57,306 bases of DNA from Bacteroidales bacterium (GCA_029983675.1 JASBYY010000014.1:1-57306); one strand, 5' to 3'; shown: positions 8,627-17,033, counted from the stretch's first letter. Made by a program: numbers and translations. Notes: generated from the sequence alone by a model not told the origin.

Positions 8627-10969
8627 ATGAAATCCTACCTGAAGTTCTTATCCCGCAACAAACTCTACACCTTTATCGAGGTGGTGGGGTTGAGCGTGTC
8701 GATGGCATTTGTCGTCATTATTTTCTGTTACCTGAAGCAGCAATATGCGATTACGAAAGAAAATCCGCAGTATAAAAACATCTATGCCGTGGGTATTGAA
8801 GGCGAGCTTATCGGTCTTACCTACGGCATTAAGGATGCCGTTTTGAGCGCGGTGCCCGAGGTGGAGGCTGCTGCGCGTTATGCGGCTTGGGGACCTGCCG
8901 TCTTGGTGCATTGGGGCGACCAAACCGCTTCCTGCATGGTGGCGGCTACCGACCGCGACTTTTTCCGCTTGTTCCCCTATTACTGTTTTTCGGAGGGTTC
9001 GGCTGATGCCATCAACGACCATTCCGCTGCCATAGTTTCTGAGGCTTTTGCCAAAACCTTATCCGCTGACGGACAGGTGGTTGGAAAGTCTGTCAAAATA
9101 GGCGGTCAGGATTATGTAGTGGCTGCTGTGATAGAGAATTTCGGGCAAACCCTGTTCACCCCTTGCGATGTGTTTGTGAACATCGAAGGCTATGCAGGGG
9201 CAAGCCAATGGCGGAAAAATCCTTTTGACAGCTTCGGCAACGTGCATACCTTTATCAAAGTGCGGGAGGAGGCCGAAAGAACCGTCATAGACAGTAAGAT
9301 GAATGCCTTGTATGCCGAAAAAATGGATTTCTACGGCGATTCGTTTTTTCCCAAGGGAATGCTCATTCGCCTTGATGAAATGTTTTTCAGTTCTGTTTGG
9401 GGTGGAGGTCTCAACAAAGGCAATTTGCAACTGATGCGGATTTTGCTGGTGGTGGGCTTGCTGATATTGATTTCGGCAGTGTTCAATTACATCAACCTCA
9501 ATGTGGCGCTTACCGGTAAACGTGCCAAGGAGATGGCTATGAGGCGCTTGCTTGGCTCGTCGAAGCCCGGCGTCGTTATGAAGTATATCGCCGAATCACT
9601 GCTTTTCACCTTGGGCTGTTGCATTATCGGGGTGCTGATGGCTTACGCTTTGGTGCCTGCCATGAACACGCTGATACGGAGCGATATAGCCATCAGCGTG
9701 GGACTTACTCCGAAATACCTGCTTGAATACGCTGCGATGGTTGTTGTCATCGGCATATTGGCAGGATGGCTTCCCGCCATGTTCATTGCACGCTTCAGCC
9801 CTATGGACGTGGTGCGTGGCAGGTTCAGGCTGCGTAGCAAGATGTATTTCTCAAAGGTGTTCATCGTGCTGCAAAATGTCATTGCCATTGTACTCATTGC
9901 TGTCACCTTTACCATGCAGCTGCAAATGAGGCATTTGCAAAACCGTCCCATGGGATGCAACACACAAAACCTGTATTTTCTGAATACTGCTGCCCTATGG
10001 AACAGGCTCTCGCCGCTGATGCAGGCTGTGGAGCAGATACCGGGCGTGAAGCGGGTGGGGCTTGCTTCCTGCATTCCGGGCTGTTTCACAAACCTGCAAG
10101 GAAGCGAGGATGCCGATGGCAATGAGATACAATACTGGATGATGCGCTGCGACACAACGGCGTTCGACATGTTGGGGTTCGACCTGAAGGAACGCTATTC
10201 CGAACCGGTGACACAGACCGTCTGGTTTACGGAGACCGCTGCCAAAGCGGCAGGCTTAACGGCTGATGCCAAGGATGTTGTGATGAATGCATTGCGCGAC
10301 CACACCGGCGACATAGGCGGTTTGGGTGGCATTGTGGGCGACATCGCCGTGAGAAGTGCCGAAAACATGTCCGACAAGGATTATGCCATTGTGAACATCA
10401 TCGGCCGTGACGACTTTTGGGGTGGGCTGTTGATTGAGACCTCCGACAGCCATGTGGAAGTGACTCAGGCAATCAAGAAAGTCTATTCCGACTTTTCAAA
10501 CAAGACATACGGCACCTACGTAGAGCCTTATGTGAATGCTTACGTTGACGATGTTGTCAGCGGAAGCCTTGCCGCAACCGCCCGAAAGATGCGTTTGATA
10601 GAGTTGTTTATGACCGTGGCGGTCATCCTGTCATTGCTGGGTTTGGTGGCGATGAGTGCTTATTTTGCTTCGGAACGTAAAAAGGCCATAGCCATTTCCA
10701 AGGTCTTTGGTGGCACCATGGAGAGTGAAACCCGAAAAAACCTGCGCGATTATCTGCTGATACTGGCAATTGCCAATCTCATAGCCATTCCGCTGGCGGT
10801 GTGGGCTTGCAACAAGTACCTGCTTGATTTTGTTTACCGCATCCGGCTCAGCCCTTGGATTTTTGTAGTCACCGTGCTGATTTCTTTCATCATTGCCATC
10901 GCCTCTGTCCTCTGGCAGATTGTTTCGGTGGCGAGGGTCAATCCCGTCGATGTGTTGCAGAAAGAATAA
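8627..10969 (+). CDS. ABC transporter permease, double FtsX/MacB type (2)
   Basis: 780-aa paralogue of the preceding permease, 49 bp downstream and in the same direction. It has the same domain order: helix 1, periplasmic MacB-like domain, three helices, then a second FtsX unit ending NPVDVLQKE. The first 22 residues are nearly identical to permease 1 also at DNA level, whereas the rest has diverged strongly, which suggests conversion or constraint at the 5' end. Probably the last gene of the sigma-54 operon that starts at tolC. Confidence 0.92.
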   Translation: MKSYLKFLSRNKLYTFIEVVGLSVSMAFVVIIFCYLKQQYAITKENPQYKNIYAVGIEGELIGLTYGIKDAVLSAVPEVEAAARYAAWGPAVLVHWGDQTASCMVAATDRDFFRLFPYYCFSEGSADAINDHSAAIVSEAFAKTLSADGQVVGKSVKIGGQDYVVAAVIENFGQTLFTPCDVFVNIEGYAGASQWRKNPFDSFGNVHTFIKVREEAERTVIDSKMNALYAEKMDFYGDSFFPKGMLIRLDEMFFSSVWGGGLNKGNLQLMRILLVVGLLILISAVFNYINLNVALTGKRAKEMAMRRLLGSSKPGVVMKYIAESLLFTLGCCIIGVLMAYALVPAMNTLIRSDIAISVGLTPKYLLEYAAMVVVIGILAGWLPAMFIARFSPMDVVRGRFRLRSKMYFSKVFIVLQNVIAIVLIAVTFTMQLQMRHLQNRPMGCNTQNLYFLNTAALWNRLSPLMQAVEQIPGVKRVGLASCIPGCFTNLQGSEDADGNEIQYWMMRCDTTAFDMLGFDLKERYSEPVTQTVWFTETAAKAAGLTADAKDVVMNALRDHTGDIGGLGGIVGDIAVRSAENMSDKDYAIVNIIGRDDFWGGLLIETSDSHVEVTQAIKKVYSDFSNKTYGTYVEPYVNAYVDDVVSGSLAATARKMRLIELFMTVAVILSLLGLVAMSAYFASERKKAIAISKVFGGTMESETRKNLRDYLLILAIANLIAIPLAVWACNKYLLDFVYRIRLSPWIFVVTVLISFIIAIASVLWQIVSVARVNPVDVLQKE

Positions 10970-11044
10970 GTATATGTTGTAATTTATTGATTATAAGTAT
11001 ATTGTAATGCTTGTTGTAAAATAACAGAAAAAATGATGAAAATA

Positions 11045-11076
11045 TTTGGAAAAATAGAGATTTATTGCTATTTTTG
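11045..11076 (+). promoter_or_regulatory. Bacteroidota housekeeping promoter of the RiPP genes
   Basis: A -33 TTTG (11045-11048) and a -7 TATTTTTG (11069-11076), matching TAnnTTTG, are separated by 20 bp, as in the Bacteroides consensus. The precursor ATG is 48 bp further on. The RiPP genes are thus probably transcribed independently of the sigma-54 operon upstream. Confidence 0.7.
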
Positions 11077-11124
11077 CAAACACAAATAATCTAATATTCA
11101 ACTTATTAATTAAATTTTGTCCGT

Positions 11125-11289
11125 ATGAAAAAAGTTTCAGAAAAAGCCAAAACACAAGAGTTGTTAGAGTCTCTTAATGGCGATTCGCTAAACAAAATCA
11201 AGGGAGGAGAAACCTTGATAACAGGTTCTTCCACTGATAGGGTTTGTTCAGGAGGTTGTGGATCCACTAGAGGTTGGTCTCAGCAATGA
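11125..11289 (+). CDS. RiPP precursor peptide, GG-Bacteroidales leader type
   Basis: 54-aa peptide. The charged helical leader (MKKVSEKAKTQELLESLNGD) ends in SLNKIKGG, the double-glycine motif of the GG-Bacteroidales natural product precursor family. The 26-residue core after the GG starts ETLITGSSTDR and contains CSGGCGSTRGW, with two Cys (41 and 45), five Ser and three Thr. These are possible azoline or thioamide sites for a YcaO enzyme or thioether sites for a radical SAM enzyme. It stands directly upstream of a radical SAM/SPASM gene with its own promoter. It is too short for most ORF cut-offs. Function of the mature product is unknown. Confidence 0.85.
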   Translation: MKKVSEKAKTQELLESLNGDSLNKIKGGETLITGSSTDRVCSGGCGSTRGWSQQ

Positions 11290-11408
11290 AAGAGACAGGG
11301 CGTATCAAAAAAATAATTCTTTGGACTATAACACGTCTGGAAAGAGCGTTGTTGTTCGCTGAATTTGATATGAATCAGTTTTTGTGCGCCCTTGATTTAT
11401 GTTTATGA
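11286..11408 (+). CDS. Possible 40-aa coupled small protein
   Basis: An ATG overlaps the precursor stop codon (ATGA) and opens a 40-codon frame that itself overlaps the start of the radical SAM gene. The product, with segments RIKKIILWTITRLERALLF and AEFDMNQFLCALDLCL, is an amphipathic to hydrophobic helix with no recognised domain. Both overlaps look like translational coupling, and it fills the only gap between precursor and enzyme. No homology is known to me; it could also be fortuitous. Confidence 0.35.
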   Translation: MKETGRIKKIILWTITRLERALLFAEFDMNQFLCALDLCL

Positions 11409-12691
11409 ATGGTATATTTCGGGAAATATTTGTTGATGATTGTTTGCACATCTTTTGTGTAGATGATTTTGAAATTTTTAAGGTGAATGGTGGGGGTAAT
11501 AAAAAAGAGGAAGTATTTGACAAAATAAGACAAATAAAAGGCAACAAATTAAAGCAAAAAGAAATCGAAGTTGAAACTTTGGATTTTGAATCGCAAGTTC
11601 TTAATGTAATAGGTGTAGATTTGGTAAATGGTTGCAATTTGGCGTGCAAATATTGCTATTTATCCGCTTCTTCTATTGGGATTAAGAAACTTTCTGAAAA
11701 CAAATTCTTAGATATTCTGAATTTTTTGCACGAAGAAAAAAATCATAAGGTTGTTTTTGTGTTTTCTAGTGGAGGAGAAAACACATTAAACTTTGATTTA
11801 ATGAAAAAGATACCTTTTCTTTGCAGAGAAAATGGCTTTTTAGATTGTTCTTTTGACTTGATTACAAATGGAACAATTTTTACAAATGAGATGATTGATT
11901 TTTTTAAGTCTAACAATTTTACATTACATATAAGTTTAGATGGTGATAAAAAAACAAATGACAAGAATCGTGTGTACCCTAATGGGAGAGGCTCTTATGA
12001 TGATGTTTATGATAATTTGTGTTTGTTGAAAGAGAATGGTTTGGCTTTCTCATGCAATGTGCTTCTTCAATTTGATAGCGATAATGTGATTGAAGTTTTT
12101 CAATTTTTTGAAGAAAACAAAATCCATTTTAATTATGATTTTCCTGTTGATTCTTTGGATGGTCGGTTTATTCCAGACACTAGTGGTCTTGATCAATGGC
12201 TAATGCAATTTGAAACAATTATGGATTTCTACAAACAACGCATCGAGAACAATTGCTCAGTATACGCTGATAAATTAATAAAAGATATCAAAAGAATTCA
12301 TTTTGGTGTTACCAATGGGTTCGCATGCAATGCCTCTATTGACTCGATTCATATAGGAATAAGCGGCTCCATATATCCTTGCAGTTACAATTCTGGTTCA
12401 GAGGAGTTGTGTATTGGCACTATTTATTCTGGACTTGATTATGATAAGATTGTAAAGAGTAAATTGTATGCAAAACAAGTTGACTGTTACGATAGCTGTA
12501 GAGAATGTTGGATAAAGTATTTGTGTTCGGGTGGTTGCTTTGGATTGAAATGGGTAAGTGGTGGAGACACGGATAAACCAACCTCTTATAATTGCATGAT
12601 CAAAAAGAGCTATTGGGAAGCTGTTGTTAAGCTATATATTAGGCTTTCTCGATACATAAAAGAAAATAGTTTATTTGATTACAATAGTTAA
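11399..12691 (+). CDS. Radical SAM/SPASM peptide maturase
   Basis: 430 aa, AT-rich gene. The radical SAM motif CNLACKYC (Cys 79, 83, 86) binds the SAM-cleaving 4Fe-4S cluster, followed by SSGGEN and ISLDGD motifs of the partial TIM barrel. The C-terminal SPASM domain has Cys 310, 328, 367, 370, 376, 380 and 399 in the CxxCx5Cx3C arrangement, and would hold auxiliary Fe-S clusters. The N-terminal 70 residues resemble the peptide-binding (RRE-like) regions of such maturases. It very probably modifies the double-glycine precursor just upstream; the reaction (thioether, C-C bond, epimerisation) cannot be deduced. An in-frame stop at 11393 excludes an earlier start. The TonB-dependent receptor follows after 9 bp. 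Confidence 0.93.
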   Translation: MFMNGIFREIFVDDCLHIFCVDDFEIFKVNGGGNKKEEVFDKIRQIKGNKLKQKEIEVETLDFESQVLNVIGVDLVNGCNLACKYCYLSASSIGIKKLSENKFLDILNFLHEEKNHKVVFVFSSGGENTLNFDLMKKIPFLCRENGFLDCSFDLITNGTIFTNEMIDFFKSNNFTLHISLDGDKKTNDKNRVYPNGRGSYDDVYDNLCLLKENGLAFSCNVLLQFDSDNVIEVFQFFEENKIHFNYDFPVDSLDGRFIPDTSGLDQWLMQFETIMDFYKQRIENNCSVYADKLIKDIKRIHFGVTNGFACNASIDSIHIGISGSIYPCSYNSGSEELCIGTIYSGLDYDKIVKSKLYAKQVDCYDSCRECWIKYLCSGGCFGLKWVSGGDTDKPTSYNCMIKKSYWEAVVKLYIRLSRYIKENSLFDYNS

Positions 12692-12700
12692 AGGTGCGAA

Positions 12701-14851
12701 ATGAAGAGTAAGAATATATGTTTGTTTTATGTAGTGTTGTCATTATTGAATCTTTCAATAAGTCAATGGCTTTCTGCTCAGGAGCCTGTATTGAGCGATT
12801 CTCTGCTTATTCGATTGGATGAGATTTCAATCACCGCCCACAACGAGTTTGTTCAGCGCAAGCCTGACGGGTATGTGGTGCAAATTGCAGGCAACGTTGA
12901 GACAAAAGGGCGTGAGACGTCCGATGTGCTTAAGCAGTTGCCAGCCTTGCTCGTCAAGGACAACGCCTTGGGCATGATGGGCAAGACGGGCGTCGTTGTT
13001 TACATGGATAACCGCATCGTGCGCCTTGAAGGGCAAACCTTGTTGAACTACCTGAACTCTTTGCCGCCTGATATTATCAAGAGTGTTGAGATTCTGACCA
13101 CGCCGCCTGTACGATATGATGCCGCAGAAAACGTTGGCGTGGTCAACATTGTGACGAAAAGAAACATCCTGCCGGGATGGAAGGGAAATCTTCGGGCAGG
13201 GTGCTTGAAAAACACCTATTCAGCCTACACCGCATCTTCTTTCCTCAACTATCGAGGCAAAAAGTTCTTCTTGGATGCAAACCTGTTTTACAGCGACTTT
13301 TCCTCCTTGAACCACACCCGTTATGCAGCGTTCTTTCCCAACGAAACCATGGAGGTTTCCAATCCCAAGAAATGGAGGAGTTCGGAAAGTACGTTGCATT
13401 CTGTTCTGGGCTATGAATTTGGCGACAAAACCATGGTGGCGTTCGATGTCTATGTGCCCTTATACAACCGGAGCCTCATCACTGATATTGAAAACACAAC
13501 ACGTTTCCTCGGTTTGCCGGGTAACGTGACGGATTCCACCCTGTATTCGAACGGGGCGATCCACAACACCAACAACACCATCAACACCGGACTGTTTTTC
13601 AAACACCGGTTCAACGACCGGTCGCATTTCACCATCAATGCCGATTATCTCAACAACAGGACCAAAAACAACCGGGAGTTCACTACCTGTGTGGAAAAGA
13701 ACGGAGTAACGTTTCCCTCAGAACAATACTTCACCAAAGGGCATTTGAATCACGACATCTTGACGGCGCAAGCCGATTTTACGTTTCCCTTGTTTACATG
13801 CATGGCTCAAACCGGCTACAAGGCTTCGTTCATCCACACGGCTTCCAACAACCGTTTCCAAGCCAATACGGAGCAAGCTGACGAGTTTGATTATCGTGAA
13901 AACATTCATGCCTTATACTACAGCATGGAGAAACAGTTGGAAAAATGGTCGTTCAAAGCCGGTGTGAGGGCGGAAGTGACTTTTACAGCCGGACGGTCGC
14001 TGAGTACCGGTGAGACACATGAGGACAGTTATCCGAATCTGTTTCCCTCCGTTCACCTTTCCCGAAAAATAAATGATTTCAGCGATTTTTCCCTTGCCTA
14101 CACTGATAGAATCGAAAGACCGCCCTATCAATTCCTTGATCCGTTCAAATGGTATATCAGCAAGTACGACTATGCCGTGGGTAATCCTTTCCTAAAACCG
14201 TATTGTATCAAGAATTTGGAAATCAATTATTTGTATAAGGATGCTTTTAGTGCCACCTTATATGGTTCCTATCAAAAGGATAAAATTGGCAGGATGGTGT
14301 TGCTCGATTCCTTGGATATCACCCATCAAGTGCAAAAGGCGGACAACTTCCTGAATGTCGGCAGTGTGGGGGTAAAACTCTATGCCATGTTTCGTCCCAC
14401 CGACTGGTACAGACTGGTGGTGCAAGGAGATCTTGCCTATTCCGACTACAAGTCGAACCGTGCCGAGTTTTCGCCTATTTCGGGCTTTAATGCGGTGATT
14501 GTCGCCTCAAACACTTTCTCCATTACCCGAAAATTCCAGATGATTTGCGATTTGGAGGAGAGAATTCCCGGACTGTATGATTTCAGGAAGAAGAAAAACG
14601 CGTTCAACCTTGGCTTGGGCGCAAGCTATTCATGGCAGGAAAAGGGCTTGGAATTGAGACTGTATGCCAACGATATCCTGAAAACGGCAGAGCCGGAATA
14701 TGCTTACACGAGTGGCGGGGTTAGACAGTCGTACCGGAATTACTTCGACACCCGCTACGTGAGGCTCATGTTGGTGTGGAACTTTGGAAACTGGTTTAAC
14801 AGGAGCATAGCGGTGCCGCAGTCAAACGAAGAAGAGCAGCAACGGTTGTAA
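12701..14851 (+). CDS. TonB-dependent outer membrane receptor (beta-barrel family)
   Basis: 716 aa. Signal peptide ending SQWLSAQ, then a plug domain (DEISITAHNEFVQRKPDGYV to PVRYDAAENVGVVNIVTKR) and a large beta-barrel of the CFB outer-membrane beta-barrel type (OMP_b-brl_3-like). No N-terminal carboxypeptidase-regulatory domain is seen. It lies 9 bp after the radical SAM gene and 13 bp before the ycaO gene, so it belongs to the RiPP operon. It could export, import or sense the peptide or a ligand. Apart from its first 100 bp, its GC content is clearly higher than that of the two enzymes on either side, so it may have a separate origin. Confidence 0.9.
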   Translation: MKSKNICLFYVVLSLLNLSISQWLSAQEPVLSDSLLIRLDEISITAHNEFVQRKPDGYVVQIAGNVETKGRETSDVLKQLPALLVKDNALGMMGKTGVVVYMDNRIVRLEGQTLLNYLNSLPPDIIKSVEILTTPPVRYDAAENVGVVNIVTKRNILPGWKGNLRAGCLKNTYSAYTASSFLNYRGKKFFLDANLFYSDFSSLNHTRYAAFFPNETMEVSNPKKWRSSESTLHSVLGYEFGDKTMVAFDVYVPLYNRSLITDIENTTRFLGLPGNVTDSTLYSNGAIHNTNNTINTGLFFKHRFNDRSHFTINADYLNNRTKNNREFTTCVEKNGVTFPSEQYFTKGHLNHDILTAQADFTFPLFTCMAQTGYKASFIHTASNNRFQANTEQADEFDYRENIHALYYSMEKQLEKWSFKAGVRAEVTFTAGRSLSTGETHEDSYPNLFPSVHLSRKINDFSDFSLAYTDRIERPPYQFLDPFKWYISKYDYAVGNPFLKPYCIKNLEINYLYKDAFSATLYGSYQKDKIGRMVLLDSLDITHQVQKADNFLNVGSVGVKLYAMFRPTDWYRLVVQGDLAYSDYKSNRAEFSPISGFNAVIVASNTFSITRKFQMICDLEERIPGLYDFRKKKNAFNLGLGASYSWQEKGLELRLYANDILKTAEPEYAYTSGGVRQSYRNYFDTRYVRLMLVWNFGNWFNRSIAVPQSNEEEQQRL

Positions 14852-14864
14852 GAATTGAAAAAGC

Positions 14865-15713
14865 ATGATCCCAAATCGGAAAAAACCATATAAAGATGAT
14901 AGTCCTGTACACACTATCAACAGAGTTAGATCTATTCTAAATGAAATTGGGATATTTGTTTCGGAGCACTTCGTAAAGAATGGCAATTTTTACGCATGTA
15001 GAATTGTGATTGCTAATGAAGGATTGAGTCAATATTGCATTGGCACAAACGGAAAGGGGATTACGCTTGAATATGCGTTTGCCAGTGCTTATGCTGAATT
15101 CTTGGAGAGATTGCAGAATGGAATATTGATACCAGAAACTTTCTTTTTTTCTAAGCATTATCATAGTGAAGGCGTCTTTAAAAAGCAATTGCTCAAAGAC
15201 GATAATGAAATTAACTGTGTGTACGGACAGGATGAGATAGTTTGTGAAATTGACAGAATTGTTGCTGAGAATTTTGATGTATTGGGTAAATTGTTTTGTG
15301 TTGAGGATAAAGTTGAAATGCTTGAGTTTTTTGTGAATGAATTAGGCTATAGCAAAGATTTTTGTGTTCCTTATTATTGTATGGATAGCGGTACGATACG
15401 GTATTTTCCAATGAATTTGCTTTTGCAAAGCACTTCGTCAACAGGAATGTGTGCCGGAAATACTCCAGAGGAGGCCATTGTCCAAGGCCTTTCAGAAATT
15501 CTTGAAAGGTATGCTACAGCAGAAATCTATTGGAACAACATCACACCCCCTACAATTCCGCATGAATATTTTAGGGATTATCCAATATTTGATTTGATAA
15601 AAGAGCTTGAGGAATTGGGCTTAACGATAATCATCAAGGATTTTTCTTTGCATATACAATTACCTGTAATAGGGGTTGTTGTTATTGATAAAAAACAAGG
15701 CGGTATAATGTAA
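14865..15713 (+). CDS. YcaO-domain protein, N-terminal part (frameshifted)
   Basis: 282 aa ending at a premature TAA. It carries the ATP-binding YcaO core: TNGKG at 61-65, ASAYAEFLER at 73-82, and AGNTPEEAIVQGLSEILER from residue 197. Order and wording follow E. coli YcaO closely (there TNGKG, then AGNT-EA-VQGLSE-ER). YcaO enzymes use ATP to activate peptide amides, forming azolines, thioamides or amidines; the precursor at 11125 has Cys, Ser and Thr in its core. After VVVIDKK the frame is lost in a run of six A (15690-15695). Adding one A restores the reading into the next frame, with exactly the spacing of the E. coli protein. So this is half of one gene of about 620 codons, not a complete protein. 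Confidence 0.85.
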   Translation: MIPNRKKPYKDDSPVHTINRVRSILNEIGIFVSEHFVKNGNFYACRIVIANEGLSQYCIGTNGKGITLEYAFASAYAEFLERLQNGILIPETFFFSKHYHSEGVFKKQLLKDDNEINCVYGQDEIVCEIDRIVAENFDVLGKLFCVEDKVEMLEFFVNELGYSKDFCVPYYCMDSGTIRYFPMNLLLQSTSSTGMCAGNTPEEAIVQGLSEILERYATAEIYWNNITPPTIPHEYFRDYPIFDLIKELEELGLTIIIKDFSLHIQLPVIGVVVIDKKQGGIM

Positions 15714-15793
15714 AAGTTGGCGCAGATCCGTGGCCTATTACTGCATTAGAACGATGCTTAACAGAAATACATCAAAATCTTGGCGGTATCAGG

Positions 15794-16723
15794 TTGATTG
15801 ATAGGTGTGACTATGGAAGACATTTAGATACTTTAAATAATTGTTTAAATGAATTAGATGCCAAATATTTAAATTTGTCAAATATAATGAATAACGCCAC
15901 GGGACAGTGGCCGGATTCTTTATTTTACGATTCCTACTCGTATGATTTTTCAGGATTTGATTATTTTGGTAGGCAGAACAATGAACAGGACATGAATGAT
16001 CTGATAGGTTCGATTAATAGGCTTGGAGCACGGATTTTTATCAGAGATGTTTCTTTTCTGCAATTCAAGTCATATCATATTGTCATTCCTGAATTGGCTC
16101 AAGATAAAAGATGCTTGTCTAATTTTTTGGTTTTTAATGAATTAATAAAAATCACACCGTTAATTAATAAAATATCTACTCTTTCGAGAGATGAAATGAG
16201 GGTTGTTCAAAAAACACTTGAGGATAATTTGTATTTATTGAAAAATAATCATTATAACTTCAATGCAATATTCTTGTACAATATTGAAGTTGAAGCAATG
16301 ACACATATGTCAATAGACCTGTTCCTTTGTATGCTGTGCTATAAAATGGGCGATAACGAAAAATCTTATTTGTATCTTGATAATTATTTAAAAGATAAAG
16401 ATGCAGTAAATTATCTCTATTATTTTGGGTGTAAAGATTATTTGTCATTGTTATTGAAAAATAGGTGTTTATTAGAAATCCAATCTTTCTTATCGCTTTT
16501 TTATGGAAAAGATTTGTCCGATGAAATTATTGAAGACATGTCTAATCCCAATGACGTTTTTAAATCATACAATTTTGGTTCTTTCTTCTCTTGCAAGACT
16601 GCTGATATTTCAAATTTTGGCTATTATAAGATGGCTCCCATTTTGAAAACCATCGAAGCTATTAAGATAAATAATCCAATAAATCAAATGAACCTTTCTT
16701 CTTTATTTCACAATGCGTATTGA
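15794..16723 (+). CDS. YcaO-domain protein, C-terminal part (frameshifted)
   Basis: Second half of the broken ycaO gene. The homologous reading begins near 15693, before this ATG, and includes GADPWPITALERCLTEIHQ, the conserved last ATP-binding helix of YcaO proteins. It continues with ARIFIRDVSFLQFKSYHIVI, which corresponds to the terminal strand of the YcaO fold, and then about 190 residues of helical sequence resembling the TPR-like C-terminal extension of E. coli YcaO. From this ATG alone (309 aa) no active enzyme is expected. Unless frameshifting or an A-run error restores the full protein, it is a pseudogene. Strongly AT-rich like the radical SAM gene. Confidence 0.75.
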   Translation: MIDRCDYGRHLDTLNNCLNELDAKYLNLSNIMNNATGQWPDSLFYDSYSYDFSGFDYFGRQNNEQDMNDLIGSINRLGARIFIRDVSFLQFKSYHIVIPELAQDKRCLSNFLVFNELIKITPLINKISTLSRDEMRVVQKTLEDNLYLLKNNHYNFNAIFLYNIEVEAMTHMSIDLFLCMLCYKMGDNEKSYLYLDNYLKDKDAVNYLYYFGCKDYLSLLLKNRCLLEIQSFLSLFYGKDLSDEIIEDMSNPNDVFKSYNFGSFFSCKTADISNFGYYKMAPILKTIEAIKINNPINQMNLSSLFHNAY

Positions 16724-16888
16724 GTTTTGTTTGTCCTTCCTCTTTCACTCGCCAACCCGATGCCATGGACTGCGGCTGGACGAAACGCTACAAGCCTTTC
16801 CTCCCAAACAGCGGATTGGACAAATGCTTGGGTGCGACAGGAAGCGGTAATCCCTCATGAACTGCGGTGTCAGAATTAAGGCTCTCAC

Positions 16889-16927
16889 TGTAAAGTTTCT
16901 TTACAGTGGGTGTAAAGAAACTTTACA
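16889..16927 (+). promoter_or_regulatory. Tandem activator palindromes upstream of permease 3
   Basis: Palindromes TGTAAAGTTTCTTTACA (16889-16905) and its reverse complement TGTAAAGAAACTTTACA (16911-16927), centres 22 bp apart, ending 54 bp before the -24 box. Same element as upstream of tolC. Confidence 0.8.
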
Positions 16928-16981
16928 CTATTTTTATGTGCTTGTTTTTGTAAATCATTGAATGTCAAATGAAAATATTTT

Positions 16982-16996
16982 TGGCACGGGATATGC
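16982..16996 (+). promoter_or_regulatory. Sigma-54 promoter of permease 3
   Basis: TGGCACGGGATATGC: TGGCACG -24 box and GC at the exact 12-bp offset. Predicted transcription start near 17008. It overlaps the 5' end of the longest open frame (ATGs at 16962 and 16998), proving those ATGs cannot be used from this promoter. Confidence 0.85.
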
Positions 16997-17033
16997 TATG
17001 GAACATGGAAATAACTGCAATAAGAAATGCTTC

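Noticed and set aside
16765..16860. 31-aa ORF (MDCGWTKRYKPFLPN onward) between ycaO and the sigma-54 element
   Set aside because: No leader motif, no recognised promoter and no similarity to the RiPP precursor; may be chance or a fragment.
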